From contig PNKZ01000001.1 of NCBI GenBank assembly GCA_013822735.1, forward strand, positions 186,001-250,000: a stretch of 64,000 nucleotides of DNA, in the 5' to 3' direction. Each line of letters starts with the position of its first letter. Position 1 is the first letter of the stretch. This document shows positions 10,046 through 18,138 of this stretch, piece by piece. The stretch is from Pirellula sp. GTDB taxonomy: Bacteria; Planctomycetota; Planctomycetia; Pirellulales; PNKZ01. A model generated the notes under the pieces. It was not told the DNA's origin. It did no database searches and worked only from the letters and a program-made list of their open reading frames with translations. A program made the position numbers and the translations under genes.

Positions 10046-10693
10046 ATGATGACGGCTACCGTATCGATGCGTCGGCCCTTTGAACGTGTGACTCGATCTT
10101 GGGCGGACCGGACGGACGAAGAGTTGATGCTCGCCTATCGGAACGACGGGGCGCGCGGAGCCTTCGACCAACTGGTGGTCCGCTACGAGCGCGAGTTGTA
10201 CAGCTACTTGCGCCGCTTCCTGAGTGATCAGGCGGCCGCGGAAGATGCGTTTCAGGCGACTTTCCTGCAAGTCCACCTGAAGTGCGAGCAGTTCGAGGCC
10301 GATCGTAAGTTTCGTCCTTGGCTCTATACCATCGCGACCAATCAGGCCATCGACTTGCAGCGCCGCACGAAGCGCCACAAGCTGATCAGCCTCGACCGTC
10401 GCGAACGGGAAGGAAGCGAAGACGAAGTCGGCACGTTGTCCAACCTGTTGGAAAGCCGTGAAGATGCGCCGCAAGCGTCGCTCGAAACGGCCGAACGCAA
10501 GCGTTGGGTCGAAGGTGCCGTGGCAGAGTTGCCTGAACAACTTCGCGCGGCCGTCAACTTGATTTACTACCAAGGTTTGAAGTATCGGGAAGCCGCCGAT
10601 CAGTTGAAGGTGCCCGTCGGAACGGTGAAGAGCCGATTGCACACGGCCGTGCTGAAGCTCAACGAAGCCTTTCAGGAGGCTCACCTGTCGTAA
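10046..10693 (+). CDS. ECF-type RNA polymerase sigma factor
   Basis: A sigma-70 family protein of about 215 residues with regions 2 and 4 only. Region 2 is visible as the segment from FDQLVVRYERELYSYLRRF to EDAFQATFLQVH, then FRPWLYTIATNQAID. Region 4 contains LPEQLRAAVNLIYYQGLKYREAA followed by the helix-turn-helix LKVPVGTVKSRLHTAVLKL. An acidic linker joins them. The start is either ATG 10046 or the adjacent ATG 10049; there is no clear Shine-Dalgarno. The next gene, 18 nt downstream, looks like its membrane-bound anti-sigma partner, so the pair probably forms an extracytoplasmic signalling switch. Confidence 0.92.
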   Translation: MMTATVSMRRPFERVTRSWADRTDEELMLAYRNDGARGAFDQLVVRYERELYSYLRRFLSDQAAAEDAFQATFLQVHLKCEQFEADRKFRPWLYTIATNQAIDLQRRTKRHKLISLDRREREGSEDEVGTLSNLLESREDAPQASLETAERKRWVEGAVAELPEQLRAAVNLIYYQGLKYREAADQLKVPVGTVKSRLHTAVLKLNEAFQEAHLS

Positions 10694-10711
10694 ACTTTCG
10701 CGAGACGTTCG

Positions 10712-11770
10712 ATGCGCGAGGATCTGCTGGGCTACTTGCTGGGAGCAATGCAGCCTGATGAACGGCGCGAGATCGAAGTTCGGCTTGCCGCCGACGCCGA
10801 TCTTCGCGCCGAATTGTCATTACTACAAACGTTGCTCGCCGAAAGCGGCGATCCGACGCATTTGCTCGACCCGCCGTCGGGATTGGCACGGCGCACCTGC
10901 GAGTTCATCGCGCGCTTGAGATCGGAAGACGCGGCGCAATTGGCTTTCGACCGCGCGTTCTCGCTTCCTTCGCCGGGCGTTCCCTCCTCCACCGCCGCCG
11001 CTTCGACGACGGTCGGTTTTACGGCGCATGCTCCGTGGGACGAACCTGCCGCGGCGCCCGTCGGCGGACGGTGGCGCATCAGCGACATGGTAACGCTCGG
11101 CGGCATCGCCTTGGCGGCGTCGCTGCTCCTCTTCCCGGCGCTGGCATCTTGGCGCTACGGCCAGCAATCGACGGTGTGCCGCGACAAGATGCATCGGCTC
11201 GGCCTGGCGCTGGTCGACTATAGCAGGCTGCACGGCGGGCTCATGCCCGAGGTCCCGGAAGAAGGGCCGCTGGGGCACGCCGGCGTGTATGCGCCTCGTT
11301 TGGTGGAAGCGGGCCTCGTGGAAGATGCGTCGCTCTTCCTCTGCCCGGGCTGCTCAAACAACGCCGAGACGTTTGCCGTGCCGCGGCTCGCCGATTTGCG
11401 ACGTGCAACTCCCGACCAAGAAATTGAGCTCGCTCGAACGATGGGAGGAGGCTACGGATACGCGCTCGGCTACGTCGAGAACGGCAAGTATGAACCGCTT
11501 CGAAATCTGAATCGCGCCACGTTCGCCGTACTCGCCGACAAGCCCGGCACCGGCTCGCGAGGAAGTTTGAACCACGGCTGCGGCGGCCAGAACGTGCTGT
11601 TTGAAGACGGGCACGCGGAATTCTTGAGCAACTGCCGCTTGAGCCGTCGCGGCGACGAACTGTTTCGCAACGAAGCAGGTTTCGTCGGTGCCGGGATCGG
11701 TCGCGACGACGTGGTGGTGGCGCCAAGCGAGGCTCGGCCGCTCCGACAACCGCTGACGGTGGCACGTTAG
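10712..11770 (+). CDS. Membrane anti-sigma-like protein with DUF1559/pilin-like C-terminus
   Basis: A 352-residue protein. The N-terminal ~65 residues (LLGYLLGAMQPDERREIEVRL, then LRAELSLLQ) match the cytoplasmic helical domain of planctomycete anti-sigma factors. A Ser/Ala/Pro linker leads to one membrane segment near residues 132-150 (GGIALAASLLLFPALA). The exterior part begins with CRDKMHRLGLALVDYSRLHGG, resembling the first helix of DUF1559/type II pseudopilin-like proteins, and ends with VLFEDGHAEFL, close to the H-X9-DG signature of that family. It follows the sigma factor by 18 nt. No zinc-binding HxxxCxxC of classical ZAS anti-sigmas is visible. The role as anti-sigma is inferred from context and domain plan. 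Confidence 0.75.
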   Translation: MREDLLGYLLGAMQPDERREIEVRLAADADLRAELSLLQTLLAESGDPTHLLDPPSGLARRTCEFIARLRSEDAAQLAFDRAFSLPSPGVPSSTAAASTTVGFTAHAPWDEPAAAPVGGRWRISDMVTLGGIALAASLLLFPALASWRYGQQSTVCRDKMHRLGLALVDYSRLHGGLMPEVPEEGPLGHAGVYAPRLVEAGLVEDASLFLCPGCSNNAETFAVPRLADLRRATPDQEIELARTMGGGYGYALGYVENGKYEPLRNLNRATFAVLADKPGTGSRGSLNHGCGGQNVLFEDGHAEFLSNCRLSRRGDELFRNEAGFVGAGIGRDDVVVAPSEARPLRQPLTVAR

Positions 11771-11872
11771 TTCAACCGCGCGCTAGTTCGGCTGCCGCGA
11801 GTTCTCTTGTGGCGCAATGCGCCGCACCATGGCAAAGCGCATGGAAGGCGCGGCGCGTGAGAACCACTGCGC

Positions 11873-11934
11873 AAAAAAAAAACTCCCGGAAAGACGGGTC
11901 CCAGGGGGGCGAAGGACGCCGTTCCTTCCGGGAG
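11873..11934 (-). terminator. Rho-independent terminator
   Basis: On the minus strand CTCCCGGAA (11934-11926) pairs perfectly with TTCCGGGAG (11891-11883), with an internal small stem GGCG/CGCC in the loop, followed directly by ten T residues (11882-11873). It ends the candidate small RNA and would also stop read-through from crcB. Confidence 0.88.
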
Positions 11935-12133
11935 CGATTGGACGCCCCACGACACGAGCCACGGTTGCGAAGCGTTTCGCCCGGCCTCCTTGCCGAACGA
12001 CTCGTTCCGTGGTCCGCGATTCGAACGACTTGCGTCGCCCGTTTCGTATGCAGACCCTACCGTGCGGATATCCGTTTCGTGTCGCCCGATTCTCGCAGCG
12101 AGCGACTTGCGTCGTTCGTCGTTTGAATCGTGA
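11873..12133 (-). ncRNA. Candidate free-standing small RNA (~260 nt)
   Basis: On the minus strand a sigma-70-like promoter (12140-12168) and an intrinsic terminator with ten U residues (11873-11934) bracket about 260 nt with no plausible ORF. The RNA contains two copies of the stem-loop CGAC-GCAA-GTCG (12103-12114 and 12026-12037), each with a GNRA tetraloop. The 5' segment 12118-12130 can pair over 12 of 13 positions with 12017-12029, or locally over 6 bp with 12088-12093. A 6-bp stem, 12007-12012 with 11959-11964, closes the next domain. The distal pairing overlaps one GNRA stem, so alternative folds are possible. I cannot match it to tmRNA, RNase P, SRP or 6S RNA. Confidence 0.6.
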
Positions 12134-12139
12134 GGCGGG

Positions 12140-12168
12140 AGAATAGGGAAACGTTTTCCGAGGGTCAA
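12140..12168 (-). promoter_or_regulatory. Sigma-70-type promoter for the candidate small RNA
   Basis: On the minus strand, TTGACC (12168-12163) and TATTCT (12145-12140) are separated by exactly 17 nt. Transcription would start near 12133. It lies downstream of the crcB stop codon at 12266, so it does not serve crcB. Confidence 0.65.
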
Positions 12169-12265
12169 GGCCGCTTTCCGGCGGCTCGCAAAAAAACATT
12201 TCGCGGCTGCCGGCAATGCGCTCGGCGCGTCTCGCGCGCGGGGGAATTCGCGGAGTTTCGCGGCA

Positions 12266-12646
12266 TTAAAAGAGCCGCCCGAGCGCGAGGCCGCCGACGA
12301 GTGCGACCAGACCCAACACGAGATGCAGTGCGCATGCGAGCGCCGCTTGTGCGAGGCCGCTTCCCGTGTGCAATTCGTAGAGATCAAACGTAAACGTGCT
12401 GAACGTCGTGAACGCGCCGCAAAATCCGGTGAGCCAGAGGAGCCGCGTTTCCGGATGCTCGACGAAATGATGACGCGTCATTTCGTAGGCCGTGCCGAAC
12501 ACCAAGCAGCCCAGCACGTTGACGATAAGCGTACCGAAGGGCCATGACTTGCCGAGCAAGTTTTGCACGAGGATCGACGTTCCCCAACGGGCCAGCGCGC
12601 CGACGGCGCCGGCCCCCGCAACGATGGCAATATGTACGGCCTGCAT
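12266..12646 (-). CDS. crcB: Fluoride ion channel CrcB/Fluc
   Basis: A 126-residue, four-span membrane protein of the CrcB/Fluc family that exports fluoride as a dual-topology dimer. Signatures are GTLIVNVLGCLVFG in helix 2 and the conserved GFCGAFTTFSTFTFD in helix 3, containing the phenylalanine box and the central sodium-site segment. The ATG at 12646 gives the usual family length and lies 2 nt after the stop of the Gfo/Idh gene, so translation is probably coupled. I see no fluoride riboswitch directly in front of it, consistent with expression from an upstream operon promoter. Its functional link to the sulfatase and oxidoreductase genes is unclear. Confidence 0.93.
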   Translation of the reverse strand: MQAVHIAIVAGAGAVGALARWGTSILVQNLLGKSWPFGTLIVNVLGCLVFGTAYEMTRHHFVEHPETRLLWLTGFCGAFTTFSTFTFDLYELHTGSGLAQAALACALHLVLGLVALVGGLALGRLF

Positions 12647-12648
12647 CG

Positions 12649-14025
12649 TTAGAGCGTCCAGCCTTGTCGATAAGCGCGGCGAATCAGCGGATCGGCCTCG
12701 GGGCAATCGACGCACTTCATCGCCGCCGCGTCCCAAGTGATCTTCTTGCCGATGCGATAGGCGACATTGCCGAGATGGTTCGCCTCGGTAAGCAGGCCGG
12801 AGTATTCGAAGTCGGCCGAACAACGTCCGCCGCTCTTGCATGCGGCGAGCCATTCCTGGTGGTGGCTCATCACGCGCGGAATCGTCGGCGCCGGTGTTTG
12901 GAAATCTGTGAACTTCTCCGCCGGCAGGAGCGTGTGCTTCTGATAATCGGCCAGCAGCATTCCCTTATCGCCGATGAAGAGCACGCCGTTCGGCTGCTGC
13001 GGAATGCCTCCTTGCTTCCAGATCTCCGGCTTGTTCTCCCCTTGATGCCACGAGAGTTTCACCGCCGGCATATCGCCGCGAGCTTCGTATTCATACACGG
13101 CCGACATCGACGCCGGAGCGATCTCCGCGTGCGCCGGCGGTCCGAAGGCTTCGATGGTCTTCGGCGCGCCAAGTTTCAAGGCCCAGAACGGGAGATCGTT
13201 CCAATGGCTGCCGAGGTCGCTCATCGTGCCGCTGCCGAAATCCCACCAGCGGTACCATTTCGGGCCGGGGAAGTAGACGTTGCTGAACGGCCGCGCCGGG
13301 GCGGGACCGACCCATAGGTCCCAATCCAATCCTTCGGGCACCGCATCGGCGGCCGTCGGGCGATTCGCCACGTAGACGATGTCTTTGTACTTCGCCGCGG
13401 CTTCTTCGCTTTGCAGGCCCCAGGCGCGTGAGACCCAAACATGGGCTTCGCGCACCGGTCCGACGGCGCCGGACTGCACGAGCTCGACCACGCGTCGATA
13501 GTTTTCGGTTGCGTGCATCTGGATGCCCATCTGCGTGGCGACCTTCGCCTTGGCGGCGGCTTCGCGCACGCGGCGGGCTTCGTAGATGCCGTGCGTCAGC
13601 GGCTTCTCGCAGTAGACGTGCTTGCCGAGTTCGAGCGCCGGCAACGTCGCGAAGGCATGGGTATGTTCGCATGTGCTTACCACGACGGCGTCGAATTCCT
13701 TATGTGCTTCGTCGAACACTTTGCGGAAGTCGACGAACTGCTTCGCCTGCGGATGCTTGGCGGCCGCGGCGGCGAGGTTTTTGCCGTTGACGTCGCAGAC
13801 GACGGCGATGTGCTCTTCGGAGACCGCCGTGAGATTGCTACCGCCCCGACCGCCGACGCCGATGCAGGCGATGCTCAACTTCTCGTTGAGATTGCGTCCG
13901 CGCACGAAGGCCGGCGCCGCGAAGAGCCCGGTGCTTGCTGCGGCAGCCGTCGCACCGGCGGCCAAAAAGCGGCGGCGTGTGACCGACCCGACGGCTGAGG
14001 TTGTATGACGCTGGCGGCTCGACAT
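12649..14025 (-). CDS. Tat-exported Gfo/Idh/MocA family oxidoreductase
   Basis: A 458-residue secreted NAD(P)-dependent oxidoreductase of the Gfo/Idh/MocA family. The N-terminus carries a twin-arginine signal, [16 protein letters not shown]. The mature part opens with the Rossmann motif [13 protein letters not shown] and has the family EKP motif in [11 protein letters not shown]-terminal region includes [19 protein letters not shown], typical of the planctomycete secreted subgroup, and ends with an [14 protein letters not shown] stretch. Such proteins are thought to act on sugars or sugar derivatives outside the cytoplasm, perhaps with tightly bound cofactor. It lies 45 nt after the sulfatase and 2 nt before crcB, forming a three-gene operon. 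Confidence 0.92.
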   Translation of the reverse strand: MSSRQRHTTSAVGSVTRRRFLAAGATAAAASTGLFAAPAFVRGRNLNEKLSIACIGVGGRGGSNLTAVSEEHIAVVCDVNGKNLAAAAAKHPQAKQFVDFRKVFDEAHKEFDAVVVSTCEHTHAFATLPALELGKHVYCEKPLTHGIYEARRVREAAAKAKVATQMGIQMHATENYRRVVELVQSGAVGPVREAHVWVSRAWGLQSEEAAAKYKDIVYVANRPTAADAVPEGLDWDLWVGPAPARPFSNVYFPGPKWYRWWDFGSGTMSDLGSHWNDLPFWALKLGAPKTIEAFGPPAHAEIAPASMSAVYEYEARGDMPAVKLSWHQGENKPEIWKQGGIPQQPNGVLFIGDKGMLLADYQKHTLLPAEKFTDFQTPAPTIPRVMSHHQEWLAACKSGGRCSADFEYSGLLTEANHLGNVAYRIGKKITWDAAAMKCVDCPEADPLIRRAYRQGWTL

Positions 14026-14070
14026 GGCGATGGCTCCGGAACGGGTGGGATGAGGCGGGAAGGGGATGGA

Positions 14071-15603
14071 TTAAGGAAGTTTTCCGGCTGCGCGAACGTT
14101 GGCGCCCTTGCGACCGGTGAGCGTGTCGCCGAGATCGGCCCGTGCACCTTCGGCGAGCTGCGCGAGGCGAGCAACAACGTCCGGGTGCTCGGCAGCGACG
14201 TCGCGAGTTTCGCCGACGTCGTCCTTAAGGTTGAACAAGGCTTGCGGCTGATGGCGCACGACGTAGCCGTGGCGACTCGCGATGCCTGCGAGACCGGAGA
14301 CCGACATCGCCATCGGCTTCATATTCGCGAAGTTGGCCGGGCGACCGTTGCGACCCTGCGGTGAGTCGCTGGTGAGATAGTCGTGTGCGAAGTGAAGCTT
14401 CCAATCGCCGCTACGCACCGCTTGAAGCTCTTCGCCCGCATAGTAGAAGTACGCCTCGTGCGGCGATCGGGCCTCGGGGTCGCCGCGAATAATCGGCCAA
14501 ATATCGAGGCCGTCGATCTTCTGGTCGGGGAGCGCCGCGCCGACGATGCCGGCCAGGGTCCGCCAGAGATCGATGGTTGCCGTGAGTTCGTCGCAAGTGC
14601 GGCCGGCCGGCACGGTGCCCGGCATGCGCATGATGCAGGGGGAGCGAACGCCGCCTTCCCAAGTTGTGAGCTTTCCCTCGCGGAGCGGCTTCGCGCTACC
14701 GGCGTGATTGCCGTAGGAAAGAAACGGCCCGTTGTCGCTGGTGAAGATCACGAGCGTGTTCCGATCGAGGTCGTACCTTTTCAGCGCGGCCAGCACTTCG
14801 CCGACGCCCCAATCAAGCTCTTCGACCACGTCGCCATAGAGCCCGCGACTGCTGCGCCCTTTGAACTTTTCGGAGGCGAAAATCGGCACGTGCGGCATGA
14901 CGTGCGGCAGGTAGAGAAAAAACGGCCGCTCACGGTTCTTCTCGATGAACGCACAGGCGCGCTCCGTGAAGAGGCGCGTAAATTGCGATTGGTCGGGATC
15001 GTACGCGACGGCTTTCTCGCCGTCGATGAGCGGCAGCGGCGGCAGGCCCTTCTGCGAACCGTGGAGCGGGCCGTTGTCGTTGGAGTAAGGAATGCCGAAG
15101 AATTCGTCGAAGCCGTGCCGCGTCGGCAGAAGTTCCGGTTGCAGGCCGAGGTGCCATTTGCCGAAGGCGGCGGTCGCGTAACCTTTCGACTTGAGCATCT
15201 CCGGTAACAAGAATTCGGAAGCGGCAATGCCGATCCGGCTCTCGTGATTCAATGCTCCGAACAGGCCGACGCGGTTGGAGTAGCAGCCGGTCATCAGCGC
15301 GGCTCGGGATGCCGTACAGACCGGCTGGGCAACGTAGAAGTTGGTGAACCGGGTCCCCTCGGCCGCGAGCTTGTCGATGTTCGGCGTCTTGATATCGGCC
15401 GCGCCGAACGAGCCGACGTCGCCGTAGCCCAGATCATCGGCAAATATCAGAACGACGTTCGGCGGCCGCGGCGTTTGCGCGGAATCAGCGGCAAATGTCG
15501 GGCAGAGTGGGACGGCGATGGCGATGATTGACGCGAAGTCGCGCAGAAACCGACCTATACGAGGCGACCGGCGTCCGTGGGGAACGCGAGCAGATGATGA
15601 CAT
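14071..15603 (-). CDS. Secreted sulfatase (first of four)
   Basis: A 510-residue sulfatase of the alkaline phosphatase superfamily (family S1). A long N-terminal leader contains a hydrophobic export stretch (about 24-40). Metal-binding DD lies in LIFADDLGYGDVG, and the formylglycine site is Cys96 in CTASRAALMTG, matching C-x-A-x-R. Other signatures are KWHLG, VIFTSDNGP and the TTWEGGVRSP arginine region. It would hydrolyse sulfate esters on polysaccharides in the periplasm after maturation by a formylglycine-generating enzyme not present here. It heads an operon with a Gfo/Idh enzyme, a pairing that suggests successive steps on one sulfated sugar. Confidence 0.93.
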   Translation of the reverse strand: MSSSARVPHGRRSPRIGRFLRDFASIIAIAVPLCPTFAADSAQTPRPPNVVLIFADDLGYGDVGSFGAADIKTPNIDKLAAEGTRFTNFYVAQPVCTASRAALMTGCYSNRVGLFGALNHESRIGIAASEFLLPEMLKSKGYATAAFGKWHLGLQPELLPTRHGFDEFFGIPYSNDNGPLHGSQKGLPPLPLIDGEKAVAYDPDQSQFTRLFTERACAFIEKNRERPFFLYLPHVMPHVPIFASEKFKGRSSRGLYGDVVEELDWGVGEVLAALKRYDLDRNTLVIFTSDNGPFLSYGNHAGSAKPLREGKLTTWEGGVRSPCIMRMPGTVPAGRTCDELTATIDLWRTLAGIVGAALPDQKIDGLDIWPIIRGDPEARSPHEAYFYYAGEELQAVRSGDWKLHFAHDYLTSDSPQGRNGRPANFANMKPMAMSVSGLAGIASRHGYVVRHQPQALFNLKDDVGETRDVAAEHPDVVARLAQLAEGARADLGDTLTGRKGANVRAAGKLP

Positions 15604-15723
15604 GTTCTCTCGGGCTCAGGTTTAATCGAGTTCGACCGAATGAGGACGGCCTCGGGGACCTTAATATCGGTTCCGACTACGCGACGGTCAACAATTTGCA
15701 GGGTCGGCGGCGACGCGCGAAGG

Positions 15724-17874
15724 CTAGGCGAGGGCTCGACCGTCCGGCACATTTGCGGTGGAAGCCGCGTCCGTTGTGAAAAGCATGACCATCGAGTGAT
15801 CCGTCAATCGATACGTCGAGGTGATAACCGGCACCGCTTCGTCCCATGAACAGATGTCCTGAGGGGCAGGAAGCGAAGTATCGATCCAGCGTCTCCAACC
15901 GCCGGCCGGTTGCGGCGGGAGTTCGAATTCGAGCGACTCGTGGTACGCGTTCATGGCGATATAAAATCGCATCGACATCGCCGCGAACACTCCCTCCAAG
16001 GCAATGCTTCGCGAGTTGTCGCCCCAATCCGGTTGGTTCAACTTCACGCCGTGCCAAGCTTTGGTCGCATCGCGTAGCATCGTCCGGACGCTGGTGCGCT
16101 TCGATTCGTGCACCGTCGTGCGTACGCTCCGACGCGCACACAGCTGCGATACGAGACGAAGCACGTCGGCATGTTTGTCGAGCAGCGACCAGTCGAACCA
16201 GCTCAGTTCGTTGTCTTGGCAGTAGGCGTTGTTATTGCCCAACTGTGAGCGTCGCACTTCGTCTCCCATGGTGAACATGGGAGTACCGAGCGACAGCAGC
16301 GTCGCCACGAGAAAGTTCTTGACCTGGCGGTTGCGCAAGGCTTCCACTTGCAGATCGTCGGTCGGGCCTTCGACTCCGCAATTCCAACTCCGATTATCGT
16401 CCGAGCCGTCGCGATTGTCCTCGCCGTTTGCATCATTGTGCTTCTGGTTGTACGAGACGAGATCATTGAGCGTGAAGCCGTCGTGGCAGGTGACGAAATT
16501 GACGCTCTGTTCCGCTTCGCGCTCTTTATGGCCGTAAATCTCCGGACTGCCGACCATGCGATCGGCCATGCGCCGCACGGCGCCGCCGTCGCCGCGGAAG
16601 AAGTCGCGAACATCGTCACGAAAGCGGCCGTTCCATTCCTTCCATGCATCGCCGACGAAGCTGCCTACCTGATAGAGTCCGGCGGCGTCCCAGGCCTCGG
16701 CCAGCAGCTTTGTGCCGGCGAGCACCGGATCGGTTTCGATGTCCCAAAGGACCGGAGGATTGGCCAGCGGCCGGCCTGCGGAGTCGCGACACAAAATCGA
16801 GGCCAGATCGAAGCGAAAGCCGTCGATGTGCATTTCCTGCACCCAATACCGCAAACTATCGACGATCATTCGCCGCACGATGGGGTGATTACCGTTGAGC
16901 GTGTTGCCGCAGCCGGTGTAGTTGGCATACCGTGCGCCGCCGTCTTCAAGAATGTAGTAAGTCGGATTGTCGATTCCGCGAAACGAAAGCGACGGTCCTC
17001 GTTCGTCTCCCTCGGCCGTGTGATTGAACACGACGTCGAGAATGACTTCGATGCCTGCACGGTGAAGGGCCTTGACCATGTCGCGGAATTCAGCGATGGG
17101 CCCGAGCGGAGACTGGTCGGAACTGTAAGCCGGGTGCGGCGCGAAGAACGAGATCGGGGCGTAACCCCAGTAGTTTGTCTTTCCCGGCGGACAATCGAGC
17201 GCGTCGAAGTGAAACACCGGCAGCAACTCGACGGCCGTAATTCCGAGACGTTGCAAATAGGGGATCTTCTCGATCACCCCGGCGTAGGTGCCTTGCAGGG
17301 GGCCGGGCAGTCGCGAACTCGCGTGGCGCGTGAATCCGCGCACGTGCATTTCGTAGATGATCGTTTGAGCGGCGGAGCGTCGCAGCGGCAGATCCCCTTC
17401 CCAATCGTAGTCGCTCGAATCCACGACGACGCTCTTCATCGCGTTTGCCAAACTGCTTAGCGAGGCGTCGTCGCGCGAGTAGTTTTTCGGAACGACGACG
17501 GCGCGGCCGTAGGGATCAAGTAGCAGTCTCGACGGATTGAAGCGGAGCCCGCGCTCGGGATCAGAGGGCCCATCGACGCGATAACCGTAAAGTTGTCCTG
17601 GTCGCGCGCCGGAAACAAAGGCGTGCCAATAGTGGTAGGTTCGGTTGCTCGCGGGGTCGAGCGGAATGATCCGCGCAGGAACAACGTCGTCTTCCCGATC
17701 GAAGAAGAGAATTTCGACCGACGTGGCGCACCGCGAATACAAGCTGAAGTTCACTCCCTGCTTCGTGACCTCGGCGCCCAACGGCGCAGGATCGCCCGAT
17801 GTCGCCGGGAGATCTTCGGCGCGAGCGGTCGGCGTATGCGTGCTGAGCATGCGTGGACGTGGAGTCGGATTCAT
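15724..17874 (-). CDS. glgX: Glycogen debranching enzyme (isoamylase type)
   Basis: A 716-residue GH13 enzyme that cleaves alpha-1,6 branches in glycogen. An N-terminal CBM48-like domain (QGVNFSLYSRCATSVEILFF) precedes the TIM barrel. The four GH13 regions are visible: region I DVVFNHTAEG, region II DGFRFDLASIL with the nucleophile Asp, region III LLAEAWD with the acid Glu, and region IV FVTCHDGFTLNDL. NPPVLWDIETDP and SWNCGVEGPT are typical of GlgX/TreX. Length suits the family. ATG 17874 was used; ATG 17850 (MLSTHTPTAR) is also possible, with no clear Shine-Dalgarno at either. It is cytoplasmic and stands alone, 120 nt after the sulfatase start. Confidence 0.92.
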   Translation of the reverse strand: MNPTPRPRMLSTHTPTARAEDLPATSGDPAPLGAEVTKQGVNFSLYSRCATSVEILFFDREDDVVPARIIPLDPASNRTYHYWHAFVSGARPGQLYGYRVDGPSDPERGLRFNPSRLLLDPYGRAVVVPKNYSRDDASLSSLANAMKSVVVDSSDYDWEGDLPLRRSAAQTIIYEMHVRGFTRHASSRLPGPLQGTYAGVIEKIPYLQRLGITAVELLPVFHFDALDCPPGKTNYWGYAPISFFAPHPAYSSDQSPLGPIAEFRDMVKALHRAGIEVILDVVFNHTAEGDERGPSLSFRGIDNPTYYILEDGGARYANYTGCGNTLNGNHPIVRRMIVDSLRYWVQEMHIDGFRFDLASILCRDSAGRPLANPPVLWDIETDPVLAGTKLLAEAWDAAGLYQVGSFVGDAWKEWNGRFRDDVRDFFRGDGGAVRRMADRMVGSPEIYGHKEREAEQSVNFVTCHDGFTLNDLVSYNQKHNDANGEDNRDGSDDNRSWNCGVEGPTDDLQVEALRNRQVKNFLVATLLSLGTPMFTMGDEVRRSQLGNNNAYCQDNELSWFDWSLLDKHADVLRLVSQLCARRSVRTTVHESKRTSVRTMLRDATKAWHGVKLNQPDWGDNSRSIALEGVFAAMSMRFYIAMNAYHESLEFELPPQPAGGWRRWIDTSLPAPQDICSWDEAVPVITSTYRLTDHSMVMLFTTDAASTANVPDGRALA

Positions 17875-18138
17875 GGGAAATGCGGGCCTTCGGTTGCCAA
17901 GTTAATGCGGTTGCACTTTATACCCTGGACCTAAAGCATGTAAGAAAATATCCGACGATGAGGGAGATAGGTACGCCGCTAACCGGATGTGTCGGGGCCG
18001 GGCACCATGGTTGGCGCCGAGGCAAATTCTCGTCGCAAACCACGCGACCGAAGGGCCCGACCGCGTCTGACTTCGGCGTCATGATAGAATCGACTGCCTA
18101 CGGAAGTTTCGGGCTGCCCGTCGGGAGGAACAAATAAC

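Noticed and set aside
11767-12387. Minus-strand frame of 206 codons covering the small RNA region
   Set aside because: It overlaps the crcB gene out of frame, is Arg/Ser/Pro-rich and runs through the terminator stem; the RNA features explain the region better.
12266-12646. Fluoride riboswitch in front of crcB
   Set aside because: The gene starts 2 nt after the previous stop codon, leaving no room for a leader RNA.
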